Shown here: in pieces, positions 33,401-45,973 of the stretch
Numbering within the stretch: position 1 is the first letter of the stretch
Layout of the letters: each line of letters opens with the position of its first letter
Notes under the pieces: generated by a model
Seen by the model: only the letters and a program-made list of their open reading frames with translations
Database searches by the model: none
What the model was told of the DNA's origin: nothing
Position numbers and translations under genes: made by a program
Assembly: GCF_005239225.2 (NCBI RefSeq)
Contig: NC_133292.1
Span: 6,978,985-7,042,984 of the forward strand
DNA from: Populus alba
Lineage: Eukaryota; Streptophyta; Magnoliopsida; Malpighiales; Salicaceae
Direction: 5' to 3'
Length of the DNA stretch: 64,000 nucleotides

Positions 33401-36400
33401 CAGTAGGTGGCTTCTATGCTGTCAATAGGAGAGGACAGGTTTTACTTGCCACTGTAAATGAAGCAACTATTGTGCCTTTTGTTAGTGGCCAGGTTTGCTT
33501 CCTGGATTTTTACCATTTCTGTTATGTTTTGCTATTATAGCGAAGAGGACCAAGTATCTTATATCATTGTTTGGTGGTTTGGCAGTTAAACAATCTTGAA
33601 CTTGCTGTTAATCTTGCCAAAAGAGGAAATCTTCCTGGAGCTGAGAATCTGGTAAGAGCACAGACACACACTTGTGTTGTGTGTGTGTGTGTGTGTGTTC
33701 ATTTGTTAACTCTGCCGATCGTTGGAGTCAATCCTACTCTTGCCTTTGTTTTTATATTGTGATCATTTGATATGATGTCTAATCATCATTTTGTTGCTTA
33801 ACATTGAAAAGATAATTATTTCTAACTCGGCACAGGTTGAAAGTTCTCCCTGCACCGGAGAAAAACTAAAGACTGAAACATTTCCTAATATAAATCACAA
33901 GAAACATGGTGTATTCTATTTAAGAGTTAAAAAAAAATATTCTACCTTCAAGAAATAAAACTCTGTGCAACATTAGATTCTATCCTATGGATTGTTGGGT
34001 CTAACAACAGAACATTTAAACTTGAATATGGTAGAAAAGCATCCCACTTCTATTTTGAAATTTCCATGGAAGGTAATTTATGATGGTTTCTTAAAGTTGA
34101 CATTATTTTATTTTATTTCAGTTTACCTTGAAAAATACCATGGGCTGACTTGAAAATTTACCATGCATGCTTTAATTGATTTATGCCTGTGCACATGGTA
34201 TGGTGTGTGTCCAGTTTCTTCCATGAAACATCATTGGTGTCTCTTTCAGGTTGTCCAGCGGTTTCAAGAATTATTTTCTCAATCAAAGTATAAGGAGGCC
34301 GCAGAACTTGCCGCAGAATCTCCACAAGGAATCCTCCGAACTCCTGATACTGTTGCTAAATTCCAGGTTTTTTTAGTGCAAAGTTTTCATTGTTTTTACT
34401 TTTTTTATTTCTTTGTTTCTTTATCTATGAAGATACAGTGATTTCAAGGTCCTGAATTTCTAGTTTTTTTCATGTGCTACAGAGTGTTCCAGTTCAAGCT
34501 GGGCAAACACCACCATTGTTGCAGTACTTTGGAACTTTGTTGACTAGAGGAAAGCTTAATGCTTTTGAATCATTGGAATTATCACGCCTTGTTGTAAATC
34601 AGAATAAGAAAAATCTTCTGGAGAACTGGTTGGCCGAGGACAAGCTTGAATGCACTGAAGAGCTTGGAGATCTTGTGAAGGTCAGTTATACTTATCATTG
34701 CTGGTGATGCTCTGTTTCTTCTTTTAATAGCAAAAAAATGGACTATTTATTCAATTGTTCTTTCAACTTTTATCTAATATTTGTCCAACACGCTACTAAA
34801 TGACTTGATATACTGAGATGGCATTGAGAGACCTCCCCCAGGTCCAACAATTCTTTCTGATATCAATACTGGTAAATATGGTATTTAGGCTGGGCATGCA
34901 AACCTTGTAGGGCCATCTGGGTCGCTGTTGGGGTAGGCTTTACTTGATGTAAACAACTTGGATATGTTTAACTTGACATGGATTTAATTTTCTGCTTTGT
35001 CTATGTTGTTAATGCATATTATTTTTCATCTTTCTGATATCATAAACATATTTTCATTGCAGACCGTTGATAATGACCTGGCATTGAAGATATATATCAA
35101 AGCCAGGGCAACTCCAAAAGTTGTTGCAGCATTTGCTGAGAGGAGGGAGTTTGACAAGATTCTTATATACTCAAAGCAGGTAAAGCACTCACATGCTCGT
35201 TCATTAAATTCTGTTGTTCATATGCTGCCAAGTTCCAGATTAAGTAATGTTGAGAATTCAATATTTTGAGTTGGCTACTAGTTATTTTTTGGGTGCTGAT
35301 GATTTATAATTTTATTTCACTGGTATAGGTTGGCTACAACCCTGATTATTTGTTCCTCCTCCAAACAATATTGCGGACAGACCCTCAGGTTCATAAACTC
35401 TCAGTTCATTATTTTTAGTTGCGCTCACACACAATCAGGTGTTCGTATACACGTGTTTCAACCAAGAATGCAATGGCTGATGGTTCTCTTATTTTGTTTA
35501 AGTTTTGTTAGCATTCACCTTCGTTTCAACTTTCTGGATTGCAGGCTGCCGTTAATTTTGCTCTAATGATGTCTCAAATGGAGGGAGGTTCCCCAGTTGA
35601 TTACAACACAATAACTGATCTATTCCTTCAGGTTTTACTGTTTTATTATTTTTAAGCGCGAAATAATTCAAATATGTGCAAAAAAGTGCCTTTATACCTA
35701 CTGGCTATTTTATTTTTCCTGATATTATTGTTGTTGTTTTTCAGAGGAATTTGATCCGCGAGGCAACAGCTTTTTTGTTGGATGTTCTGAAGCCAAATTT
35801 GCCTGAGCATGGATACCTTCAAACTAAGGTCAACACCCCTTTTTTGCGCCCTTAAATTATTTTGTATACTTGAAATAACTATTGATGGCTTAACAGTCTG
35901 CATGTTCATATCTACTCAGGTTTTGGAGATCAATCTTGTGACATTTCCAAATGTTGCAGATGCTATATTAGCTAATGGTATGTTTAGTCACTATGATCGC
36001 CCACGTATTGGCCAACTATGTGAAAAAGCTGGGTTGTATATTCGAGCACTTCAGGTAAAATGCCTTCTCAATTCTTAAGTAAAACCTTTTAGCTTAAGAA
36101 TTTCACTATTTCCTGTGCTAACAATTTTTTTTCATATAATGCAGCACTATACTGAGTTGCCTGATATTAAACGTGTTATTGTGAACACACATGCCATTGA
36201 GCCTCAGGTTTGTGCATGATGCATAAACAAGTTTGTCCCAAGTGAATGTAACATTATTCCTAAATGTTAATGTTGCTTCTTTTCAGGCTCTTGTCGAGTT
36301 CTTTGGTACTCTTTCTCGAGAATGGGCTCTTGACTGTATGAAAGATCTACTTCTTGTCAACCTGAGGGGCAACCTTCAGATTATTGTGCAGGTAGAGTAC

Positions 36401-39400
36401 CGTTTAGAAGCAATCACTAATACTACCTTTTCTTTTGGGGCTAATAGGCATCTCTCTATGCAGACTGCCAAAGAATACTGTGAGCAATTGGGTGTGGATG
36501 CATGCATAAAGCTCTTTGAGCAGTTTAAGTCATATGAAGGACTGTATTTCTTTTTGGGTTCATATTTGAGCTCTAGGTACACCTTTTTTGATAACTTGGA
36601 TTCTCTTATCCAAAAGACAATGATTTTGGTTGTTAAATTATATGCTGCAACTTCTTATTTTCACTCCTTTGCTTTCTGCGTAGTGAGGATCCTGAAATCC
36701 ACTTCAAGTACATTGAAGCAGCTGCTAAAACTGGGCAGATCAAGGAGGTAGAACGTGTGACACGTGAATCGAACTTCTATGATGCTGAAAAGACGAAGAA
36801 CTTTTTAATGGAAGCCAAGCTTCCAGATGCACGTCCACTGATCAATGTCTGTGATCGTTTTGGTTTTGTCCCAGACCTTACCCACTATCTGTTTGTAAAC
36901 AATATGCTTCGCTATATTGAGGGTTATGTTCAGAAGGTAATTTTTTTCTTAGTTTTATTTTAATGTTTCGTGTCTTTGTATTGCCAAAATCATTCTTAAG
37001 TGATAATATAGTCCCAGTTTTCATTTTCCCCTGGTTCTTTTGTTTAATAGGTCAATCCAGGAAATGCTCCTTTAGTTGTAGGACAACTGCTTGATGATGA
37101 ATGTGCTGAAGATTTCATTAAAGGCCTTATTCTGTCTGTTCGTTCTCTTCTGCCAGTTGAGCCCTTGGTGGAGGAGTGTGAGAAGAGGTTTGTTGTTTTT
37201 TCAGAATGTGATGTTCAATCATCTGTTGTTATTGCCACTTCACTTAGTATTTTCTTCGCAGAAATCGCCTCCGCTTGCTCACTCAGTTCTTGGAGCATCT
37301 AGTCAGTGAGGGAAGTCAAGATGTGCATGTTCACAATGCTCTTGGTAAAATCATTATTGAAAGTGGTGACAATCCAGAGCATTTTCTTACTACCAACCCA
37401 TATTACGATTCACGAGTGGTTGGTAAATATTGTGAGAAGCGCGATCCCACCCTTGCTGTTGTTGCCTACCGAAGAGGACAGTGTGATGATGAATTAATCA
37501 ATGTCACAAACAAGAATTCATTGTTCAAACTGCAGGCCAGGTATGCATATTGTTCATCAGTAAGTGGTCATGGCTCATTATGTGCACAGATTTGTTTCCT
37601 TCTGCTGATGGTCCAATGGTTTCATTCAGATATGTTGTAGAACGGATGGATGGTGATCTCTGGGATAAAGCCCTTAGTCCTGATAATGAGTACAGAAGGC
37701 AGTTGATTGATCAGGTTGTATCGACTGCTTTGCCTGAAAGCAAGAGTCCTGATCAAGTTTCAGCAGCTGTTAAAGCTTTCATGACAGCTGATCTTCCACA
37801 TGAACTGATCGAACTTCTTGAAAAGATAGTTCTTCAAAATTCTGCTTTCAGCGGGAATTTCAATCTGCAAAACCTGCTCATCTTGACTGCCATCAAGGCT
37901 GATCCATCAAGAGTTATGGATTATGTTAATAGGCTAGACAACTTTGATGGACCTGCAATTGGGGAGGTGGCTGTGGAAGGTCAGTTGTATGAAGAAGCAT
38001 TTGCCATTTTCAAGAAGTTCAATCTTAATGTTCAGGCTGTCAATGTCCTGCTGGATAATATTCATAGCATTGATCGAGCTGTGGAGTTTGCATTCCGGGT
38101 GGAAGAAGAAGCTGTCTGGAGCCAAGTGGCCAAGGCCCAACTGCGAGAGGGGCTAGTAAGTGAAGCAATTGAGTCCTTTATCCGTGCAGATGATGCTACT
38201 CAATTCTTGGAAGTCATAAAGGCGGCTGAGGATGCAAATGTATATCATGACTTGGTGAAGTACCTTCTAATGGTGAGGCAAAAGTCAAAGGAGCCCAAGG
38301 TTGACAGTGAGCTCATATATGCATATGGTAAAATTGATCAACTGGGTGAAATTGAAGAATTTATTCTCATGCCTAATGTTGCTAATCTCCAAAATGTTGG
38401 AGATCGTTTATATGACGAAGCCCTGTATGAGGCAGCAAAGATTATATTTAGATTTATCAGTAACTGGGCTAAGCTAGCTGTCACACATGTTAAGCTAAAA
38501 GAGTTTCAAAGTGCTGTTGACGCAGCTCGAAAAGCAAACAGCTCAAAAACATGGAAAGAAGTCTGCTTTGCTTGTGTTGATTCTGAGGAATTCCGCTTGG
38601 CTCAGATATGCGGTCTCAACATTATCATACAGGTGGTTATTTTTTAATCCTTTCTCCAGTTTCATTCTGTCTGATATCAATGTCTTGAGTGTAATTTGTT
38701 ATGATGATGGTTCCTTAAACGGACCTTGAGCTTTTTGGCTCCTGATTATTTTTCCCATAAATCTTCATCTTTCGCTGTTAATGAGAGTGACACAGGTAGA
38801 CGATGAATTTCTGTTCTTAGATGTAAGTATTCTAGTGCTCATAAATTCTGATTCCTGTTTTTTCTACCATTAAAGGTTGATGATTTGGAAGAGGTCAGTG
38901 AGTATTACCAGAACAGGGGATGCTTTAGCGAGCTCATCTCTTTAATGGAAAGTGGGCTTGGTTTGGAGCGTGCACATATGGGCATCTTCACTGAGTTGGG
39001 AGTTTTATATGCGAGATACCGCCCTGAGAAGCTTATGGAGCACATCAAGTTGTTCTCAACTCGTCTCAACATCCCCAAGCTAATAAGAGCTTGTGATGAA
39101 CAACAGCATTGGAAGGAACTGACATACTTATACATCCAATATGATGAATTTGACAATGCTGCAACCACTATAATGAACCACTCTCCAGAAGCATGGGACC
39201 ACATGCAATTCAAAGATGTTGTAGTGAAAGTTGCAAATGTTGAGCTCTACTACAAGGCCGTGCACTTTTACTTGCAAGAGCATCCAGACCTAATCAATGA
39301 TCTTCTTAATGTGATTGCACTTCGTGTTGACCATACTCGAGTAGTGGACATAATGCGAAAGGTACACTTTGTCATTTATCGTGTTATGTTTCTGTTGCTT

Positions 39401-41272
39401 CCACTTTTCTTGGAGAGTTAGTGGCTAGGGAGAGTTTTGTCTGTAATATCTTATTCACATCTGCAATTGTATGAGTTTCAGGCTGGTCAACTCCGTCTCA
39501 TCAAGCCATACATGGTTGCTGTTCAGAGCAACAATGTCTCTGCTGTGAATGAAGCATTGAATGAAATTTATATCGAGGAGGAGGACTATGACAGACTTCA
39601 TGAATCTATTGAGTTGCATGATAACTTTGACCAGATAGGCCTTGCACAGAAGGTTAGTTTAAATTTCAAAGAATGACTGAAAGTCCTAAAGGTTGATTTT
39701 TTATTTACAAGTGTTAATAATGTGTTTAAGCAGATTGAGAAACATGAGCTTCTTGAGATGAGACGTGTTGCTTCTCATATATACAAGAAAGCGGGAAGGT
39801 GGAAGCAGTCAATTGCTTTGTCGAAGAAAGACAATCTTTACAAAGATTGTATGGAAACTTGTTCACAATCTGGTGATCGTGAACTTTCAGAGGAGTTGCT
39901 TGTCTATTTCATCGAGCAGGTTTGTTTTCTCTAGTTCTTCTCTCCCCATCTCTTCTCTCTCCCCATCCCCTCTGTGTTTGTGTGTGTATAGCAATTCCCC
40001 ACACTTTGCATCTTTAGTGCCTTGCAAAAGCTTCCTATCTTGAAGTCTCTGTGCACTATTGACTATCCCCTTGCTCCTCACAATCTCTCTTATTTTCCAC
40101 TGGATTTTTTCTTATTTTTGTCTAATTCGATTCTGATGTCTGTTAAAACAAGATTGCTTTTTAGTCTTTCTTCAAATGTCTTTTCAAGTATTAAGCCATT
40201 GGATGATATAAATTTCAGACTACAGTATTTTTAAAGATTCTATCATGCAGTCCTCTTTTGAAAAAGAAAAAAGAAACCCCTGAAACACACGTGAGAATTT
40301 TGTTTTGCTGGATTGTTTGGTCAAATTGGGAGATCTGCATTGACGATCTTGTTTAATGCTGGTGCAGGGAAAGAAAGAGTGCTTTGCAGCTGCCCTCTTT
40401 GTTTGTTATGATTTGATCCGACCAGATGTTGCTATGGAGCTGGCCTGGATGAACAATATGATTGATTTTGCTTTCCCATATCTCTTGCAGGTAGTCTTTA
40501 TGCCCCTCATTCTTAATTGTTAACACTTTTAATATTTTCTTCAACCTCTGATTTTGTTTTTCTTTTCTGTTTTGAAGTTTATCCGTGAGTACACAAGCAA
40601 AGTAGATGAGCTCATCAAGAGCAAACTTGAGGCTCTTAATGAGGCGAAGGCTAAAGAGAACGAGGAGAAGGACATGGTTGCTCAGCAGGTAAGGGCAGCT
40701 TAATGCTTTTAACATTAGCCCTTAATGTATCAGTATAAAAATTCCTTTCCTTTATATTATTGTTGTCTTTCCCACAAAAAATTGATGAACTTGTTCTCAA
40801 GCTTTCAATGAATAATATGTAATGAAAATAAAGTGCCTTCAAAGCTTTTTTCTTCCACTGAGCTAATTATATGCAGATTGTTAAATATGAAGAAGTTGAT
40901 CAATAAAGGTATAATAGTACAGAGTTTTTAAAGATAAATAAATGAAAAGACCTTGTTAATATTTTCTCCAAATTATCACGTTTAACTGCTCTTTTAGAAG
41001 AAATGCCATTGACAATGTGCTTTTATAATGAAGTCCACTCTAGTATGTAAAAATAGTTGCAGTGTTATTGGTATTCAGGTTAAACTCATTGCACTTTTTC
41101 CCGCTCTTTTTTTGTGCAGAATATGTATGCACAGTTGCTGCCCCTTGCTTTGCCTGCACCGCCAATGCCTGGAATGGGTGGTCCAGGGATGGGTGGAGGT
41201 TTTGCACCACCTCCTCCAATGGGTGGAATGGGAATGCCACCTTATGGCATGCCACCCATGGGTCCCTACTAA
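30473..41272 (+). CDS. CHC: Clathrin heavy chain, complete, 30 exons
   Basis: The predicted protein has 1702 residues, close to the roughly 1705 of Arabidopsis CHC1/CHC2. Clathrin heavy chain forms the triskelion coat of endocytic and trans-Golgi vesicles. It shows the N-terminal beta-propeller, the long run of helical CHCR repeats, the trimerisation region and a Gly/Met/Pro-rich tail ending MGPY. Exons: 30473-30517, 30630-30834, 31008-31096, 31188-31266, 31355-31482, 32574-32672, 32792-32900, 33098-33177, 33265-33492, 33586-33651, 34250-34366, 34483-34680, 35063-35179, 35329-35388, 35545-35631, 35745-35828, 35920-36054, 36145-36207, 36287-36391, 36464-36576, 36684-36936, 37051-37187, 37262-37540, 37630-38632, 38876-39361, 39482-39652, 39734-39919, 40368-40490, 40578-40688, 41120-41272. 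All junctions are in frame; intron 4 begins GC instead of GT. Exon edges come from splice signals plus known family sequence. Confidence 0.95.
38796..38822 (+). other. Possible 27-nt cassette microexon in clathrin intron 24
   Basis: A perfect acceptor (GACACAG) and a consensus donor (GTAAGT) enclose 27 nt that would add nine residues in frame, VDDEFLFLD, before the normal exon starting VDDLEEV. The first three residues repeat those of the next exon. It is absent from the clathrin family sequence as I know it, so it may be an unused cryptic exon. Confidence 0.3.
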
Positions 41273-41844
41273 TCTGGACGCCAACCTCTGAAATTATATT
41301 CTCCAGAATTCATTGTCTGCCACTGAAGGTGAATTCAGTCCTTTGCTTCCGGGAGGAAATTGACTGATACTCTGAACTGGTACCCCGCCATTGCATTTGC
41401 TGTAATGTTTATTTCTCTCAGGATTCTGTCGGTAAGAGCAGAGCAAGTTTTTTCTCAGGTGAAGGCTGAGCCAAGTGAATAATATGTTTTCGACAGATCG
41501 GGTTATGAAATTTGTTGTGATTGTGGCACTTGAATATGTGCTTTAGTTATTTAGCTGTAATAACATTTTGTTTCTGCTAATTGTCAAAGGCACGGTAATT
41601 GGATTCACGTCAGTGATTTGAAATTTTGTAATCACCATGTTTCTTCCATGTACAACAGTTAAGTTTATACTTGAAAAATGATGATTTGCTGGAGGACTTG
41701 TATCTTTCTTGCAAAGTATTTTTATACTCTTGCTATGTGGCAGTCCTACTGGGTAATTTTCTTGAATTAGTGGTTTCAAATTCTTGGAAATGGCTGCCAC
41801 TCCAGGTCGTAACTTTAGCCTATTGTATGAAGGATTTATTTGGC

Positions 41845-42015
41845 ATTACAACTGTATTTTTAAAAATATTTATTTTTTTAAGTTTTAAATTAATTTTTTT
41901 AATGTTTTGGGATTGTTTTAATGTTTTATATAAAATAATTTTTTAAAAAATATATATATTAATTTGATGTATTTTTAATTAAAAAATATTTTAAAAAATT
42001 AACTTTTATTACACT
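41845..42015. repeat. AT-rich dispersed repeat, MITE-like
   Basis: An AT-only core with TTTTAATGTTTTATATAAAATAA and TTTGATGTATTTTTAATTAAAA lies between CATTACAACTGTATTTTTAA and TTATTACACTTG ends. It resembles the copies at 45236, 49790 and 53268. Boundaries are approximate. Confidence 0.45.
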
Positions 42016-42214
42016 TGAAGAGGTTTCAAATTCGGATCCAGTAGCCATCAAACCACCAGTTGGTTTTTAGGGTGTTGCTAGATTATTCGATGGTGTTATA
42101 CAAAAAGATATCAGTTGAAAAACATATAAGAATCATGTTTGATCGGGTTAATAAATATGGGTATGAATAAAAAAATTAAAATAATAATATATTAAATTGA
42201 ATCGTGTTAATCTA

Positions 42215-43080
42215 TTAAATCTATATCCATGATCTGGGATTATAAAATTATAATAACTTTATATAAAACAAATCAGAATAAATTATGAAGTTCGACTCCT
42301 AATCATCAATTTAATATTGAATGATAAAGTTAAAAAAAAATAAATTAAAAAAAAAACTTAAGTTAACTTGTTAAATTTACGACTAGGATTATGAGACCAA
42401 ATAACCCAATAGAAAGTAAATCAAAATAAATCAAGAAATATAATTTTCAATAAACTCAATGTTGAAGAACAAAATTAAAAAAAAAATCAATTAAAAAAGA
42501 TTAGGTCTTTTTTAATAGATTTTTTTTTTAATTTTGTTCTTTAACATTACTATTGAACCCATTACTTGATTCTTAAGTTTGAGATAACCTCATAAAAAGT
42601 AAAATGAAAAAATTACTCGAGTCAACCCGGTTTAGCATATCAAACTTGCGATTCGAGTCATTAGACCGGGATAACACTATAGAAAAAAAATCAAAACAAA
42701 CGATACAATTTAATTCTCAATAAACCCATTATTGAGTAATAAAAAAAATCAATTTATAAAAATGACAGAACAAGACAACCTAGGTCGATCCAAGTTAACA
42801 AATAAAGTTCATGACCCGAGTAACGAGTCTAAAATAACCTCATAAAAATTAAATCGAGAAAAACATAAAACTTGATTCCTAATCAATCAAATATTAAATA
42901 ATAAATTAAAAATATCAAATAAAAAAAATTAAATCAACCAGATTAATATGGTACAGATGATGGGATTGAAATAATTATATAAAAAACAAATTGAAACTTA
43001 ATCTTTAATAAATTAAATATTAAATAATAAAATTAAAAAAATAATAGATTTAAAAAATTTTAAAATTATCATTATAAATA
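42215..43080. repeat. Degenerate tandem array, unit about 140 bp
   Basis: Segments from about 42215, 42370, 42635, 42800 and 42940 repeat the same order: GA(C/G)T..GGGATTA or GAGACC, TAACC..ATA(G/A)AAA..AAATC, then TTC(A/T)CAATAAA, then ATTGA..AATAAAATTAAAAAAA. The copies are strongly diverged, so the array is old. Unit length and number are estimates by eye. Confidence 0.55.
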
Positions 43081-43459
43081 TTTTTTTTTTTAAAGTGTTG
43101 CGCGTTGAAAGAATTGCCCTTATCGTTTTTGTTAGTGATTAATAATTAACAATGAGTAGTAGTAATAATAATTATTATTATTATTGAGGCCGTGTGTTGC
43201 TTAATGATAACAGCGGTGTACAGATGAAGATGTACATCATTTGGATTCACAAATTTAAGACTCAACATGAGAAATGCAGCCTAATAATATTTTTTATGTT
43301 AAGCATGCTCTTGAAATTGAAATGGAAGATACATTTCATAAGAAAAAAAAATCATAAACTGATTTTCGTCAAGAAAAACACTCTAAATGTCTTTCATCTC
43401 TCAATCAATAAAAAACTGTATGCGTGCATTATATATATATATATAGTAAGTTGGGCTGG

Positions 43460-43570
43460 GTCTTACACTCCTTCCCATTCGGGATCCAATAACATTGGGG
43501 CCTCCCTCCCACCATGACCCTATAATATTGAACCCTCCCTCTACCAGGATCCTTAACCAATCTTAGTATT
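43460..43570. repeat. Minisatellite-like block, GATCCAATA/GACCC type
   Basis: Repeats with CGGGATCCAATAACATTGGGG, CACCATGACCCTATAATATT and CTACCAGGATCC follow at roughly 45-bp spacing. The same motifs return at 44620-45030, on the far side of an AT-rich kilobase. Confidence 0.55.
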
Positions 43571-44619
43571 GTAGAGGCAGTGTGAGCAATTAGAATTTAA
43601 CTTGATTTTAGACGTGATTTTTTTTTTTTTATCATACATACATTTTCACAAATAAATTATCAAAGGTTAATTATTGTGAATGTTTCTTCACAATAATGAT
43701 GGTGATAGTTATAACGGGGAAAATATCAATTCATTTTGAATGGATTCAAAACGTTGTTACTGTATGGATCGTGATTAACAATTCTATCGTTCTCATCCAT
43801 TAAATAATATTTTAATACTTCCTCTTAAAATATTTTTTTATTGATTTTTTTTTCATATTGTAAAGATGAGATAAATTGATGTGACTTTTTTTATATTGTA
43901 CGGAAGTTGGGTGATAATAATTTTTTTTTTGTTTCAAGTTGGGTTGAATTTTCTAGTTAAAACATGTTTGGTTTTGTATTTCAAAAATTCTATGAAAAAA
44001 TTTGAAAATTTTTAAGTTTTTACTTTATTTCAAATTAATACTTTTTATGTTTTTGTATTGTTTTTTTTAATTTTTTTTTAAATATATTGAGGTTATGTCT
44101 GGCTGCGAAGCAAGACCCAGGAAATTTTAAATTTTAAAATTTTTTCTTTACTTCAAAATAATTTTGTTTTTAGATCGTGTTTGGCTTCAAAAACGGACTC
44201 AAGAAAAAAAAATACTAAATTTACAGTAAATATTACTACTATATAAAAAAATAGATTTTGATTTTAAGGATAAAATCAATTATTATTATTATTATTAATT
44301 TGGGTTTGGTATCTCCTTCAGATCCAAGAAACTTAAGGATCGAAAAGTACACCTAACCCTGTAGTTTTAAAAATTCTTTGAAATTTTTTTGAAATTTTGT
44401 TATCTAATATTGTCATATTAAGGCTGATGAAACTCTTAATAAATTTTTGATTCACATCATATACTTTATAAAATTTTGATATTATATAAGATATTTTTTT
44501 TTGGGTAATATAAGATATTTTTTTTTTATAACAGTAGTGTATCAGATTCAAAGTTTTATCAATATTTTATTATCTTTAGATTTTTTATGTAGTAGTTTGG
44601 AATTATATATATTATTTAA

Positions 44620-45030
44620 TGTAGGTCCTGCTAGTGGAGGACCCAATTGGGTGTTGGGTCCTATCGAGTGCAGGATCCATAATACTTCTCTATCTTGCAA
44701 GGTGCAGTACTCACAACGTTAGGCCTTGCTCACAGTAGGCTCTACTTGCCACCACAACATGACCCAACAACAATGGGTCTTATAACTAGGACTTAACAAC
44801 TTTGAGCCCTGCCTTTATCATGACTCAACGCCCAATTTGACCAAGCGCTCATGAGTACCCAATATTTTTGAACTTTACTTACCATCATGACTCACACATC
44901 TAATTGGACCCTACCTCTACCAGGATCCAATATCTTTGAGCCCTTTTCAACCAGAACCCAACAACAAGACCCAACGATGTGGGTCTTGCTAGGAGGTCAG
45001 GCCCAGTAGTGTTGGTGTGGGTTTGTTACG
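44620..45030. repeat. Minisatellite-like block, GACCCAAC/GGATCCAA type
   Basis: Degenerate units of about 40-50 bp contain GACCCAACAAC, ATCATGACTCA and CCAGGATCCAATA with AC(T)TTGAGCCCT. GGACCCAATTGGGTGTTGGGTCC at the start is partly palindromic. The motif set matches 43460-43570, suggesting one array split by later AT-rich insertions. Confidence 0.55.
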
Positions 45031-45235
45031 TTCAAAATCTGACTCTGCAATTAACACGGAGTAAACTAGTAGACTAGTCAGGTCAACCCATAACTAGGGT
45101 AATCCGGAAAAAATCTAGAATGAATATTTTTTTTTTCAAATGTGTTTTTCTCCTATCCTAACGGGTTAAAAAACCAAAAAATAAAAACTAAAAACCAAAC
45201 ACAATACCAAATGGGACATAGTATCTACTAGGAGC

Positions 45236-45425
45236 CCGTTTAAAAACGTGGACTAAGCCATGTTTTTAAATTTTTTTTAAAAAAATAATTAATTTTGTTA
45301 TATGTTTTAGACCGTTTTAATACATTGATCTCAAAAATAATTTTAAAAAATAAAAAAAATATCATTTTGATGCACTTCGATATTAAAACACTTTTAAAAA
45401 CAATTCGCAACTACACTTCCTAAAT
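45236..45425. repeat. AT-rich dispersed repeat, MITE-like
   Basis: Left end CCCGTTTAAAAACGTGG, core with TTTTAATACATTGATCTCAAAA, right end CAATTCGCAACTACACTTCC. It shares the core and end order of the other dispersed copies. Confidence 0.5.
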
Positions 45426-45856
45426 AGAAATATGTTACCTATGCCTCGCTGCGAATCAAATAATCAATATTTTAAAAAACGCTTCTAGAGAGAGAAAAAA
45501 AAGAGGTTTTATAAAAATTTAAATTTTTAATATTTTTTAATTAATTTAATGTTTTAAAAAATAAAAATATTATTTTAATATATTTATAAATAAAAAACAT
45601 AATAAAAAAAAAACCGTGCCCCCCTTACAAACATCTCTGAGTCAGAATACTATGACAAGACAGATCAGGTAAATTTTAACAACTCCAGAGAATAGAAAGA
45701 GTCCTCGACCCTTGATTTGATAAAAAATCCATCCTCAAATTTTTAACCCGGAAGGAAAAAAATAAATAAATTAATCAATTGTCTGTAACTATTGTATCGT
45801 GCGTAAAGCTCACGCCTCTTTTTATTCAAAATCTATTATAATTCAGCAACCCCCAC

Positions 45857-45866
45857 TATATATAAA
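45857..45866 (+). promoter_or_regulatory. TATA box of the RanBP1 gene
   Basis: TATATATAAA lies 108-117 bp before the RanBP1 start codon. The sequence between is C/A-rich with no upstream ATG, fitting a short leader. Confidence 0.6.
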
Positions 45867-45973
45867 CTTCCATCACTTCACTAGTACAGCCCCCAAACCC
45901 CCAATCCCTCCAACACTGAACTAAAACACCAGACCCCTACTTTTCTCCTCTCCAAGCAAGAACATCAAATCTA

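Larger units (their letters stand above)
41273..45850. other. Intergenic DNA between clathrin and RanBP1 genes
   Basis: The first 300 bases are the probable clathrin 3' UTR. The rest is AT-rich and repeat-laden: a dispersed AT-rich repeat (41845-42015), a degenerate array of roughly 140-bp units (42215-43080), GATCCAA/GACCC-type minisatellite blocks (43460-43570 and 44620-45030) and another dispersed AT-rich repeat (45236-45425). No gene is supported. Confidence 0.65.
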
